A stretch of 64,000 nt of DNA from contig JANQPP010000109.1 in NCBI GenBank assembly GCA_028289405.1, positions 69,128 through 133,127 of the forward strand, in the 5' to 3' direction. A program made the translations under genes and the position numbers. Each line of letters opens with the position of its first letter. Within the stretch, counting starts at the first letter, position 1. The DNA comes from Pirellulales bacterium (lineage in GTDB: Bacteria; Planctomycetota; Planctomycetia; Pirellulales; JANQPP01). The notes beneath the pieces are model-generated. The model had not been told where the DNA came from. It searched no databases and was given only the letters and a program-made list of their open reading frames with translations. Shown piece by piece: positions 1 to 9,319 of the stretch.

Positions 1-1
1 T

Positions 2-1498
2 CGCCATTGTCCGCCGAAGGATCAGTTTCAAAGCCTCGCCGAGCATGCCGAGGTGGTCCCAGTGTTTCGGAGGCTTATGTCGGACACGCTGACCCCGGTT
101 TCCGCTTTCCATCGGCTGGATCGAGGCAGTTGCGCCTGCTTGTTTGAAAGCGTGATCGGTGGCGAAAAAGTCGGTCGCTACAGCTTCTTGGCCAGCCAGC
201 CGTCGCTGCTGCTCGAGGCATACGGCGAAAAGCTTCGGGTGATTTCGGCGGATGGCCAGGTTCAAGAACAAAACTGTCCCCAGCCTCTCGAAGAACTGCA
301 ACGCCGCCTTGATCGTGGACGCGTTGCGTACGTCCCCGAATTGCCACCTTTCGTGGGAGGGGCGGTGGGATTTGCCGGCTACGATGTCGTGCGTTACATC
401 GAAAATCTGCCTCACGCCCCGCCCGACGATCGGCAACTGCCCGATTTGGCATTCGCCTTCTTCGATGACATGCTCGTCTTCGACAACGTCAACAAGACGT
501 TGGTCGTCGTGACCCTGGCACGCGTGGAGGATGGCAACGCTTGGGAGACGCACTATACCGAAGCCTGCCAAAGAATCGACAACATCGTGGAATTGCTGCG
601 CGATGAGGCAGCGGATCTTCAACCGGTCGACATTGATACGGCCGGAGAATTGGAGAAACAGTATGTCTCCAATTTTTCCCGGGACGATTTCGAATCCGCC
701 GTCGGCAAATGCGTGGAGTACATTCGGGCCGGAGACATATTCCAGGTGGTCATCGGCCAACGGTTGGAAGCTGAAATCCAAGCTCCACCGTTCGAAATCT
801 ATCGCACGCTAAGGGTCGTTAACCCAAGCCCGTTTATGTTTTACCTGCGCATGCCGAGTGTCACACTCGTGGGCAGTTCGCCGGAAATCATGGTCCGAGT
901 CTTGGATGGCCAGATCACGCTCCGCCCCTTGGCTGGCACGCGTCGCCGTGGCATCAACGAGGAAGAAGACAAGCGGTTCGCCGAAGAATTGCTGGCCGAT
1001 CCCAAGGAACGGGCCGAACATGTCATGCTCGTCGATCTAGGTCGGAATGATGTCGGGCGGGTCTCTAAATTCGGCAGCGTGCAATTGAGCGATGTCATGA
1101 CGGTGGAACGTTACAGCCACGTCATGCACATCACATCCAACGTGACGGGCCAGTTGGTGGAAGGGAAAAACGCGTTCGACGCGCTCCAAGCGTGCCTCCC
1201 CGCCGGAACCGTTTCTGGCGCGCCAAAGGTTCGTGCCATGGAAATCATCGACGAACTGGAACCGCATCGCCGGGGACCCTACGCCGGCGCGGTCGGCTAT
1301 GTCGATTACCGGGGGAATATGGATACTTGTATCGCGCTGCGAACGATCGTGATCCAAAACGGAAAGGCCCACGTCCAGGCCGGCGCGGGCATTGTCGCCG
1401 ACAGCGTGCCTGCCACGGAATACGAGGAGACCCTCAACAAGGCGCGAGGTTTGCTGAAAGCGATCGAAATTACCGAGAAACGGTGCGCCGCTTCCTGA
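2..1498 (+). CDS. trpE: Anthranilate synthase component I (5'-truncated by window edge)
   Basis: Converts chorismate plus ammonia (from a TrpG partner not seen here) to anthranilate, the first committed step of tryptophan synthesis, in the cytoplasm. The chorismate-binding fold fills the C-terminal two thirds, with P-A-G-T-V-S-G-A-P-K at about residue 383 when counted from the GTG at 53. The L-F-E-S near the N-terminus resembles the LLES tryptophan-feedback motif. The frame stays open to the window edge, and the residues before the GTG (F-Q-S-L-A-E-H-A-E-V-V-P-V) look like a normal TrpE N-terminus, so the true start lies upstream of the window. It converges on the outer-membrane gene downstream. 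TrpE is preferred over PabB because of this N-terminal region, but the two families are close. Confidence 0.93.
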   Translation, partial: RHCPPKDQFQSLAEHAEVVPVFRRLMSDTLTPVSAFHRLDRGSCACLFESVIGGEKVGRYSFLASQPSLLLEAYGEKLRVISADGQVQEQNCPQPLEELQRRLDRGRVAYVPELPPFVGGAVGFAGYDVVRYIENLPHAPPDDRQLPDLAFAFFDDMLVFDNVNKTLVVVTLARVEDGNAWETHYTEACQRIDNIVELLRDEAADLQPVDIDTAGELEKQYVSNFSRDDFESAVGKCVEYIRAGDIFQVVIGQRLEAEIQAPPFEIYRTLRVVNPSPFMFYLRMPSVTLVGSSPEIMVRVLDGQITLRPLAGTRRRGINEEEDKRFAEELLADPKERAEHVMLVDLGRNDVGRVSKFGSVQLSDVMTVERYSHVMHITSNVTGQLVEGKNAFDALQACLPAGTVSGAPKVRAMEIIDELEPHRRGPYAGAVGYVDYRGNMDTCIALRTIVIQNGKAHVQAGAGIVADSVPATEYEETLNKARGLLKAIEITEKRCAAS

Positions 1499-1548
1499 TG
1501 CGGGGACATCTTCGTTGAGACATCTCAACCGGCCACTCGACCGCTATA

Positions 1549-3108
1549 TCACCGGGTCAGGCCGACGAAGAAGCTGAAGTTTTGGATGCGGTCCGTGCCT
1601 TCTCGAGCGATGGGGAAGGCGAGATCCAGGGCGATCGGTGCTCCGGAGAGCGCGGGCACCATGATCCTCAATCCCACGCCGGGCGCCACGCGGAAGTCGT
1701 CGCCGTCGATGTTGATCGATTCCTCGACGGTACCGAAATCGGTAAATAAGACTCCTCGCAGCATATCATCCGCCGTGATGGGAAACAGGTATTCGACGGA
1801 TCCCAAGAGTTGCAACTCTCCTCCGACGATCGCCGTCATTTCACGCGGCGACGCTCCACGAAATTCGAATCCTCGCAGGGTGGAGAAACCTCCGGCGAAA
1901 AAGTTCTCGAAAACGGGTGTTTGACTTCCCGTCACGCCGAACCTTCCCACCAGGCTTAGCACGTGCCGGCCTGTACCGTCCGGCCTTTCGCGAACCAGAA
2001 AATATTGGCGTCCGTCCAGCGTGACTCTTGGAAAATCGTAGGTGCCGAATGCCTGTTCGTAACCCAACTCGATCAGATGCCCCTCGGTTGGGAGGAAGGC
2101 ATTGTCGCGCGTATCATGTGCGACCTGAAACCGCACGCTGTAGAGGTCGCTGGTCCCTTGCGCCGCGGCCAACTGTGGAGAACTCGGCACGCGAATATCT
2201 GAAATATCGATCTGTTCCCCCCGGAATGCTATCGTTCCCGTGAGGTCTGGACTGAATTGATAGCCGAAGCTGACGCGGCCCCCCAGACGCTCTTCGTCCC
2301 AGTCGAAAAACTGACGCTGGTAGAAAAACCCGCTGAGTCCAAGACTCACCAGAGAATCGAACAGATATGGCTCTTGGAAGCTCACGGCGTAGCGTTCGAC
2401 TTCCGTACCTGGCATCGCTTCCAGACGAAACCGCTGTCCCGCCCCACGCCAAGCGGTACCGTTGCGAATCTCCTCGAAGCTCCGCGGCCAGCGTCGCCAA
2501 TCGAAATTCTGCTCATCAATGACGACGGTACCGATCACGCCCGCGTCCGAGTTGACACCCACGCCGAATGAGAACCTTCCGGTCTGCGTCTCTTCGACGA
2601 CCGCATCTAGATCGATGTATCGGTCCGGTTCCTGTCCGCCGAGGCGATTTTCGGGAAACAATTGATAGTTGGTATTCGGGTCCCCTACTTGAGGGGGAAG
2701 CAGCGGCAACTGCGACGGCCCTCCGTTTCCGGGACTCGAAGGCGCCACGGTAACACTGCTGCCGCCGTAGACATTCCCCGGAGAGCCAAGATTGCCCGCG
2801 AACGGCGCGGGACTTCTGTTAACCGAGGGATAACCGCCAGCGGGCGGAACATTCGCTGGTGCTACTCCCGCACCATACGTGGTGACTTGCGGCGGTCGTG
2901 GCAAAGGACGGCCTGAAAAAGGAGTGTTCTGCGCCCGAATGATGTAGTTCTCGTCCTCGTCGACTTGTTGTCCCTTGTTTTCGGCAACGTGGCGATTTGC
3001 CTGGGGAGCCCGCAGCGCGGTGTGAGTGCCCGCGCCAAATCGCGGCGCGAGTGTCTGGCAGCCGGTGGACAAAGTCCAGGCCATCAAGAGAGCCATCGTG
3101 GCGGGCAT
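1549..3108 (-). CDS. Omp85/BamA-type outer-membrane beta-barrel without POTRA domains
   Basis: This is the barrel half of an outer-membrane protein assembly factor. The 519-residue product starts with a hydrophobic segment ending L-S-T-G-C, resembling a lipobox but with leucine one place too far from the cysteine, so lipidation is possible rather than certain. A proline/glycine-rich linker follows to about residue 150, then repeated amphipathic strands typical of the bacterial surface antigen family. The loop-6 signature appears as L-R-G-F inside F-S-T-L-R-G-F-E-F. The protein ends in V-G-L-T-R rather than the usual terminal aromatic residue. The ATG chosen lies 8 bp after the stop of the POTRA gene; an upstream extension of the frame would overlap that gene and hide the export signal. 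No POTRA domain is present, so it presumably works with its neighbour. Confidence 0.85.
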   Translation of the reverse strand: MPATMALLMAWTLSTGCQTLAPRFGAGTHTALRAPQANRHVAENKGQQVDEDENYIIRAQNTPFSGRPLPRPPQVTTYGAGVAPANVPPAGGYPSVNRSPAPFAGNLGSPGNVYGGSSVTVAPSSPGNGGPSQLPLLPPQVGDPNTNYQLFPENRLGGQEPDRYIDLDAVVEETQTGRFSFGVGVNSDAGVIGTVVIDEQNFDWRRWPRSFEEIRNGTAWRGAGQRFRLEAMPGTEVERYAVSFQEPYLFDSLVSLGLSGFFYQRQFFDWDEERLGGRVSFGYQFSPDLTGTIAFRGEQIDISDIRVPSSPQLAAAQGTSDLYSVRFQVAHDTRDNAFLPTEGHLIELGYEQAFGTYDFPRVTLDGRQYFLVRERPDGTGRHVLSLVGRFGVTGSQTPVFENFFAGGFSTLRGFEFRGASPREMTAIVGGELQLLGSVEYLFPITADDMLRGVLFTDFGTVEESINIDGDDFRVAPGVGLRIMVPALSGAPIALDLAFPIAREGTDRIQNFSFFVGLTR

Positions 3109-3116
3109 CGTTGGTC

Positions 3117-4592
3117 TCAACGCCTGGTCTCCCCGGTGGCTCCACGGATAGGCATATTGGTATCGGGGCTCTGACCACGAAATTGACCCGTGGGAGCCGG
3201 GCGCGAGCCCAAGCGTGTTTCGGCTTTTTCCAGATCGGTCTTGCCCCAAGAGATTTGGGGTGGGCGTTCACCAGGCTGCGATCCGGCGAACAACCGCGAC
3301 GCCAGAATCCGGCGTTTACTGTCGCGGATCAGACGCGTGTCGACCACGTCCCCTGGCCGCTGAGAAATCCGGTTTCTTACCGTGTTGTGCCGCGTATGCG
3401 GTGTGTCGCCCGCGATCTGGACGTTGATCTTGTCGATGCGGTAGCGGGCACCTTCGTCGATACGGTAGACCAGGTCGAGCTTTCCCGGTTCCTCTAGAAA
3501 CCTCGTATCGGCCTGAATATCGGCGAAGATATGGCCTTCGCCTCCGTACATATCTTCGATCCCTGAAACATCGCGTGTCAGAAACCGTTGATTGAATGCG
3601 TCACCTTCGCGGAGTTTCAGATCCGCCTTCAATGCCGCTTCCGCGAATTTAGTACTGCCCAAGAACGAGATGTTCCGCACGTAGTACCGCGGTCCCTGGT
3701 GGATCACGAATTCCAGCCGGAGCCACTCGCCGTCCTTGTCGAAGTTGAGATCCCGCCCCACGCGGGCCTGGAAAAAGCCGAGGCTACGGTAGTAAGCCGT
3801 GAGACGATCCACATCTTGGTCGATCTGCTCGCGGTCCACCTGCCCCTTGAAGATCCAAAACCACCCCGGCTTGGATTCGACGACCTTCCGCAGCCGGGCA
3901 TCGGAGGCAATGTCTGGATCATTTCCCACGAAGCTGGTCCACAGGATGCGTTGTTTGCGTCCTTCGTGAATCAGATAAACGGCACGTCGATCGCCGAAGC
4001 GGTTCCCTTCGAACACCTCGACTTCGATTTCGTTGAATCCTTTCTTGCGGTAATACTCTTCGATCCGCCGTCGTCCTTCCTCCACGGCGTACGGGTCCAA
4101 TCCGTCGCCGGCACGGACGCCGACTTCACGCCGCAAAATTCGCATGGAGAGCTTCTGGTTGCCGACGAACCGCACCTGCTCGATCACGGGGCGTTCCACG
4201 ACTTGGAAAATGACCGTGATGCCTGGTTGCCCCGGCTCGCGAACATAAGAGGACTTTACATCCAGAAAACGCCGTAAACGATCCAGCCGCCGAATGTCCT
4301 CTTCCACCACTTCTGGTTGGAAGGGCCGGCCTTCACGGGTCATGAGTTGTGCCCGGATCTTGGCGAGGCCCACCGTGCGGTTGCCTTGAACAACCACGCG
4401 GTTCACCAATTCTTGGCCTAGCCCTGATGGTGGAACCACGGGGACATTCGGAACCGCTACCCCGTTGGCTGGCGGGGGTTGGTAGGGCGCTTGGGCGAAG
4501 ATATGGCCCTCGGCCCAAGACAAACAAATGAGCAACGATGCCCAAGCTCTCCAGGGCTTGGGCAGCCATCCGCCTCGTTCAGTTTTTCGCAT
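3117..4592 (-). CDS. Periplasmic five-POTRA protein, BamA N-terminal half
   Basis: This 491-residue product has a signal peptide ending around F-A-Q-A and then five successive POTRA repeats. Each begins with a strand such as V-N-R-V-V-V-Q-G-N, V-I-E-Q-V-R-F-V-G-N, R-I-L-W-T-S-F-V-G-N, Y-V-R-N-I-S-F-L-G-S or Y-R-I-D-K-I-N-V-Q, matching the five-POTRA layout of BamA. It then ends in a short arginine/proline-rich tail with no beta-barrel. POTRA domains bind unfolded outer-membrane proteins and accessory Bam lipoproteins in the periplasm. The next gene in the same direction supplies a barrel, in a different frame and with its own export signal, so the pair reads as BamA divided into two polypeptides. 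The start at 4592 was chosen because it directly precedes a signal peptide; the frame extends further upstream without protein-like character. Confidence 0.88.
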   Translation of the reverse strand: MRKTERGGWLPKPWRAWASLLICLSWAEGHIFAQAPYQPPPANGVAVPNVPVVPPSGLGQELVNRVVVQGNRTVGLAKIRAQLMTREGRPFQPEVVEEDIRRLDRLRRFLDVKSSYVREPGQPGITVIFQVVERPVIEQVRFVGNQKLSMRILRREVGVRAGDGLDPYAVEEGRRRIEEYYRKKGFNEIEVEVFEGNRFGDRRAVYLIHEGRKQRILWTSFVGNDPDIASDARLRKVVESKPGWFWIFKGQVDREQIDQDVDRLTAYYRSLGFFQARVGRDLNFDKDGEWLRLEFVIHQGPRYYVRNISFLGSTKFAEAALKADLKLREGDAFNQRFLTRDVSGIEDMYGGEGHIFADIQADTRFLEEPGKLDLVYRIDEGARYRIDKINVQIAGDTPHTRHNTVRNRISQRPGDVVDTRLIRDSKRRILASRLFAGSQPGERPPQISWGKTDLEKAETRLGSRPAPTGQFRGQSPDTNMPIRGATGETRR

Positions 4593-5064
4593 GTGACTAG
4601 GAGACAAGTGCCCAGACTCGGCTTCGAAATGCACGGAGATTGGAGCCGCTCTCGCCCAGAGCGCACACCAGCCGCCCCTTGCTAGCAGTACCCTCATTCT
4701 GAGCGAGGGCTAGGAAATACAGAAACCGGCCGAATCCGGCAAGGCGAATTCGCACGCCGGTTGGGCCAATGCGTGCCAAGATGCCCTGAATCGAACAGGG
4801 TGTGCACTGCTTGGACTGCATCTGCCAACCCGGGTATTGCAAGTGTCCGCGCGGGCGACCAGCGGGAGCCCGGAAAACTCGGGCGCAGTCGCTATCGGCA
4901 TGGCGGACATTGGCTATCCAGCCATCGATTGCTCTTGAATTCCCTCGCGCATACGGTTTGCCAGAAGGTGCGTCACACGGGATAATTTCGCCATTCAAAT
5001 ACGCATCGGAGTCCGCTTGATCTGAGGGCCTGTTTCCGTTTTCCTTTCGCACTGTGAGGCATCC
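4593..5064. other. Divergent intergenic region between the POTRA gene and ispD
   Basis: No convincing gene is visible. On the minus strand at about 4784-4800 a 5-bp stem closes a TTCGATT loop, exactly like a tRNA T-arm, but no D-arm, anticodon arm or acceptor stem lies at the right distance. The region should carry both divergent promoters; I could not pick convincing hexamers. Confidence 0.5.
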
Positions 5065-5802
5065 ATGGCGAAATTTGCCGTGATACTGGCGGCCGCCGGT
5101 GCCAGCCAACGATTCCAGGATCCGCACTACAAGAAACCGTTCGCTCCGCTGGCCAATAAACCGGTGTGGCTGCATTCGGCAGAAAAATTTGTTTCGCGGC
5201 AGGACGTCAAACAAATTGTGCTCGTCCTGAATCCGGAGGACCGGGAGTATTTCCAGTTCAAGTTCTCTTCCAATGTGGCGATCCTGGGAATCGATACCGT
5301 GGATGGCGGCTCTACGCGGGCTGATTCGGTTCGTCTGGGCTTGGAGCAGGTCCGCGACGAGATCGACTTCGTGTGCGTGCATGACGCGGCACGCCCTTGC
5401 CTGGCGGACAAATGGATCGACCAGGTATTCGAGGCGGCCACGAAGCATGACGCGGCCATCCTGGGTATTCCCGTCACGGGAACGCTGAAGAAGGTTGGTG
5501 AGCAGGGGAACATTGAAAAGACGGTTTCACGCGACCATCTCTGGGAGGCTCAGACGCCCCAGGTCTTTCGCCGTGTGCTCTTGGCCAAAGCGCATGCCCA
5601 ATCCGAAGCCTCGTCCGCCACCGATGATGCCCAACTGGTCGAGCGACTAGGGCAGACAGTGTTCGTCGTGCGGGGCTCACCGCTGAATCTCAAGATTACG
5701 GCCAAGGAAGACCTCCGTTTCGCGGAGTCGGCGCTAAAGGCCCTGCCCAAGCCCAAACTCGGTCCCACGCACCCCTTCGCGGACGACGATTTATGGCGTT
5801 AA
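5065..5802 (+). CDS. ispD: 2-C-methyl-D-erythritol 4-phosphate cytidylyltransferase
   Basis: Transfers CMP from CTP to methylerythritol phosphate in the non-mevalonate isoprenoid pathway (cytoplasm). The 245 residues open with the nucleotide-binding motif A-V-I-L-A-A-A-G-A-S-Q-R-F. V-H-D-A-A-R-P, the family signature, lies at about residues 105-111, and L-K-I-T-A-K-E-D-L is near the C-terminus. The usual P-K-Q after the glycine loop reads K-K-P-F, keeping the lysine. Length is slightly above the usual 225-235 residues because of a C-terminal tail. No ispF follows, so it is not part of an ispDF unit. Confidence 0.93.
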   Translation: MAKFAVILAAAGASQRFQDPHYKKPFAPLANKPVWLHSAEKFVSRQDVKQIVLVLNPEDREYFQFKFSSNVAILGIDTVDGGSTRADSVRLGLEQVRDEIDFVCVHDAARPCLADKWIDQVFEAATKHDAAILGIPVTGTLKKVGEQGNIEKTVSRDHLWEAQTPQVFRRVLLAKAHAQSEASSATDDAQLVERLGQTVFVVRGSPLNLKITAKEDLRFAESALKALPKPKLGPTHPFADDDLWR

Positions 5803-6102
5803 CCCGGTTATTCGGCCCAATCCCCAGCCGACCTGGATCGTTTATCCAGCCGGACCAGTCATAGGCGCGAAAATGTGTGGTATATTAGGACTGGTCTATT
5901 TACGGACGGTTTATCGGCCTCCCGCCTCGTCGCTCCCCCAGCCAAAACGTGAACTTTTCAGGGACTTTGTCTGAGCCGTGCTTTTTAAGGCCATTCCGTT
6001 TTGCTTGTCGGCGGGGAAAGCGATAGAATGTGAAAATTGTGTGCAGATCGCGCAACCCGGAAGGGGCCGGGGTTCCACTCGTTTCTTTGAGGAGCTTCAG
6101 AA
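5803..6102. other. Intergenic region upstream of the metalloprotease gene
   Basis: No gene is supported. A weak CTGGAT/ATCCAG inverted repeat (5-base loop) sits just after ispD at 5833-5849 but lacks a following T-tract, so I do not call a terminator. A purine-rich GAGGAG precedes the next ATG. Confidence 0.4.
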
Positions 6103-9090
6103 ATGCAATTCAAGGGCCTTTATACATCGATCACGGCGGCCTGTCTGCTTGCCTCCGCGGGCATGAATACGGCCATCGGGCAGGAAGCGAAAAAGCCGAA
6201 ACCGAAGCCAGAATTCCCACCATTCCAGCAGGTTATCGAGGGATATGAAAAAGTCCCGTTGGTCAGTAAAGACCCTACTTCCAAGAAGAGCAGCCTCTAC
6301 ACGATCTACGTCCGCAAAAAAGATGGCCAAATGCTGGCGGAACTTCCCAGCAGCTTCGCCAGCAAGAAATATTTCATCGCCCTGACCATCGCCGCTGGAA
6401 GCCGCTATGCCGGCCTGCAATTCGGGGATGAATATGTCTACTGGCGGCGTTTCGGAAAGCGGTTGGCCTTGATCCGGCCGAATATCGCCTACCGATCGAC
6501 GGGGGACGAGCCCTCCAAACGCTCCATAAAGCGGCTCTTCACGGACCAGGTCTTGCTCGATATCCCGATCCTCACGATGTCCCCCAAGGGCGGTCCGGTC
6601 ATCGACATGGACTTCCTGCTGGTCAACCAGTCACCCCAGTTCTTTGGCTACGCGGTGCGGGGCCTGAATCCACGGCTGGCGGCCATCAAGACCGTGCTCC
6701 CCTTCGAAAAGAACGTGGAACTTGCCTATGAAGTCCCCTTGGCGGGTGGCGTATTGCAAACCCTGCATTATTCGTTTAGCGAAATTCCGGCAAGCACCGG
6801 CTACAAGCCACGCGCGGCCGACCAGCGCGTCGGATATTTCACGACTTCCTACAACGACCTGGGAAAATTCAACAGCGACGACAATTGGGTCCGCTATATC
6901 AATCGCTGGCATCTGCAGAAACAAGATCCCTCGCTCGCCGTCAGCCCGCCGCTGAAGCCGATCGTGTTCTATATCGAACACACGACTCCCGTCCGCTATC
7001 GGCGCTGGGTCCGCGAGGGAATCTTGTATTGGAATAAAGCGTTCGAGAAGGTGGGGATTTCCAACGCGATCGAGGTGTATTACCAAAACGCCAAAACCGG
7101 CGATCACATGGAAAAACACCCAGAGGACGTCAAATACAACTTCGTCCGCTGGCTGAGCAACGACATCAGCACCGCCATCGGCCCCAGCCGCGTGCATCCC
7201 CTGACCGGCCAAATCTTGGACGCGGACATCATCCTCACCGATGGCTGGATCCGGGCCTTCAAGCGCTGGCGGGAACGTGAAGTTTTGCCCGCCACCGCCA
7301 TGGAAGGTTTCGGCCCCGAGGTGTTGGGCTGGCTCGCGCGGCATCCATCTTGGGATCCCCGTGTGCGTCTCGCTTCGCCCTCGCAGCGTGAAAAGGTCAT
7401 GAAGGAATTGACCCTGGCGCGGCAAACGAAACAGACCAACGATTCGATCACCTCGACCACACTCCTGGGTGACGAGAAATATGACGGCCTCATTGGCCAA
7501 GGCAGCCAGATGAATGGCATGTGCCTGGCCGCCGAAGGGAAAAAACTCGATCTTTCCCTGATGAGCATGGCCTGGGAACTCGCCTCGTTGGCCACCGAAG
7601 CCGACGAGGAGAATGGAGAAGGCGACGAGGAGGAAGACGAAGAAGAGGACAAAAAAGACGAGGAGGACAAGAAGTCCGACGACGAGAAGGAACCCTCCGA
7701 GAAGAAAAAGGAAGCAGCCAAAAAGAAGGAAGAGCCGTCCAAGAAGAAAGAGAGCATGATCGATGGCATGCCGGAGGAATTCATCGGCACGCTGCTCGCG
7801 GATTTAGTAGCTCACGAAGTGGGGCACACGCTTGGCTTGAGGCATAACTTCAAAGCTTCGAGTATCTACGATCTCGAAGAAATCAATAGTGAGAAAGTCA
7901 AAGGGGATAAGCCTTTCGCCGCCTCGGTGATGGATTACCTGCCTTTGAACGTCAATTTCGAATCCGGCGAGGTCCAGGGCGACTACGCCATGATCGGCAT
8001 CGGCCCCTATGATTACTGGGCCATCGAGTACGGATATACGTTCGACAAGAACCTCAAGCCGATTCTTGCACGGGTCGCGGATCCGGAACTTCCCTTCGCC
8101 ACCGACGAGGACACGTATGGCCCGGATCCCTTGGCCCGGCGTTACGATTTCGGGAAAGACCCCTTGAAATATGGCAAGTTGCAGATGCGGCTCGCCAATA
8201 AGCTTCGCTCCATCATCGTGGAGAAATATGTAAAAGATGGTGATAGTTGGGCCAAAGCCCGTCAGGGCTACGAAACGACGATCAGTGCCCAAGCCCGGGC
8301 CCTGAGCATGATGTCCAATTGGCTCGGCGGAGCATTCGTCTACCGGGACAAGAAAGGGGATGGCGAACGTGACCCGATCGAAGTTGTTTCCGTGGACAAG
8401 CAGCGGGACGCTTTGCAATTCGTGTTGAAGAACGCGTTCGATGAGGCGGCCTACGGTTTGACCCCAGATTTGCTGGAGAAAATGAGCATGGACAAGTGGC
8501 TCGATGGTAGCTCGTACTATTTCTACGAGGATGCCACCTGGCCCATTCATGACCGCATCATGGGGATTCAAGCTTCCGTGCTGACGATGCTGATGAATCC
8601 CACGACACTGCGGCGGGTTTATGACAATGAATTCCGGGCTGCTGCGGATCAGGACATGATCACGCTTCCAGAGCTGCTCGACAGCATCACGCAGAAGGTT
8701 TGGTCCGAACTGGACGCTCCGCCCGAGAAGACTTGCTCCGCCCGCAAACCTTGGATTTCCAGCTTGCGGCGCAACCTGCAGCATGAGCACCTGCAACGGC
8801 TCGTGGACCTGACACTTCCCAGCAGCGGATTTACCGCCGCTTACAAGCCGATTTCCAATTTGGCCACGCAAAGCCTGCGGGATTTGGCGGAGAAAATCGC
8901 CGAAGTGGAAGGAAACAAGAATCTGGATCCTTACACTCGGGCACATTTGGGTGAAACCCGCCTGCGGATCGAAAAGGCACTCGACGCCGAGTACATCTAC
9001 AACACGGACGATATCAGCAGCGGTGGAGGCGGCTTGCTGTTTTTCTTCGGGAACGAGGCGAATCAGCCTCCGATCCCAGCCACGAATTGA
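6103..9090 (+). CDS. Secreted zinc-dependent metalloprotease with HExxHxxGxxH site
   Basis: A 995-residue exported protein with an N-terminal signal peptide (cleavage likely after A-I-G-Q). The catalytic motif H-E-V-G-H-T-L-G-L-R-H starts at about residue 571, and S-V-M-D-Y about 40 residues later fits the metzincin Met-turn. The overall plan, a large N-terminal domain, mid-protein zinc site and long helical C-terminal domain, resembles the DUF5117/DUF4953 metalloproteases common in planctomycetes and Bacteroidetes. Just before the active site, at about residues 500-552, is a low-complexity run of almost only E, D and K, which looks like an exposed linker or prodomain boundary. Substrate unknown; periplasmic or extracellular action is inferred from the signal peptide. 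A strong intrinsic terminator follows. Confidence 0.88.
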   Translation: MQFKGLYTSITAACLLASAGMNTAIGQEAKKPKPKPEFPPFQQVIEGYEKVPLVSKDPTSKKSSLYTIYVRKKDGQMLAELPSSFASKKYFIALTIAAGSRYAGLQFGDEYVYWRRFGKRLALIRPNIAYRSTGDEPSKRSIKRLFTDQVLLDIPILTMSPKGGPVIDMDFLLVNQSPQFFGYAVRGLNPRLAAIKTVLPFEKNVELAYEVPLAGGVLQTLHYSFSEIPASTGYKPRAADQRVGYFTTSYNDLGKFNSDDNWVRYINRWHLQKQDPSLAVSPPLKPIVFYIEHTTPVRYRRWVREGILYWNKAFEKVGISNAIEVYYQNAKTGDHMEKHPEDVKYNFVRWLSNDISTAIGPSRVHPLTGQILDADIILTDGWIRAFKRWREREVLPATAMEGFGPEVLGWLARHPSWDPRVRLASPSQREKVMKELTLARQTKQTNDSITSTTLLGDEKYDGLIGQGSQMNGMCLAAEGKKLDLSLMSMAWELASLATEADEENGEGDEEEDEEEDKKDEEDKKSDDEKEPSEKKKEAAKKKEEPSKKKESMIDGMPEEFIGTLLADLVAHEVGHTLGLRHNFKASSIYDLEEINSEKVKGDKPFAASVMDYLPLNVNFESGEVQGDYAMIGIGPYDYWAIEYGYTFDKNLKPILARVADPELPFATDEDTYGPDPLARRYDFGKDPLKYGKLQMRLANKLRSIIVEKYVKDGDSWAKARQGYETTISAQARALSMMSNWLGGAFVYRDKKGDGERDPIEVVSVDKQRDALQFVLKNAFDEAAYGLTPDLLEKMSMDKWLDGSSYYFYEDATWPIHDRIMGIQASVLTMLMNPTTLRRVYDNEFRAAADQDMITLPELLDSITQKVWSELDAPPEKTCSARKPWISSLRRNLQHEHLQRLVDLTLPSSGFTAAYKPISNLATQSLRDLAEKIAEVEGNKNLDPYTRAHLGETRLRIEKALDAEYIYNTDDISSGGGGLLFFFGNEANQPPIPATN

Positions 9091-9119
9091 CCGCCTAAAT
9101 TGTTGAGAATAGAAACCTC

Positions 9120-9163
9120 ACGGGAGAGATGCTCATCAAAGGGGCGTCTCTCCCGTTTCTTTT
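9120..9163 (+). terminator. Intrinsic terminator after the metalloprotease gene
   Basis: A 13-bp stem (one G-T wobble) formed by ACGGGAGAGATGC and GCGTCTCTCCCGT encloses an 11-base loop and is followed at once by TTCTTTT. It starts 29 bp after the stop codon, in the right orientation. Confidence 0.9.
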
Positions 9164-9319
9164 GCGCGAATCGGGCTCGATTCTTGAACCATGGCGAATC
9201 GACATTCTCGCCGCGATGCGTAAAATCCAGGATGAAAGCTCCATGGCCGAACATTCCATGCGCGCCATGGGAAATCACGCCACGAAGATCACCTAAATAA
9301 CCCAGGGAGACGACCGTTC

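Noticed and set aside
3117..3249. Overlap of the barrel frame with the POTRA gene as a sign of a frameshifted single BamA.
   Set aside because: The barrel has its own hydrophobic export segment and linker after the POTRA stop, which a frameshifted single gene would not contain.
4784..4800. Minus-strand sequence shaped like a tRNA T-arm (5-bp stem with TTCGATT loop).
   Set aside because: No matching acceptor stem, anticodon arm or D-arm lies at the needed distance, so it is not a tRNA gene.
4597..5448. Long open frame on the minus strand opposite ispD and the upstream spacer.
   Set aside because: Most of it is the antisense of ispD; the rest has no start signal and no protein-like pattern apart from a lone C-x-x-C.
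7804..8946. 380-codon antisense frame within the metalloprotease gene.
   Set aside because: Shadow frame; the sense strand carries clear catalytic motifs and a terminator follows it.
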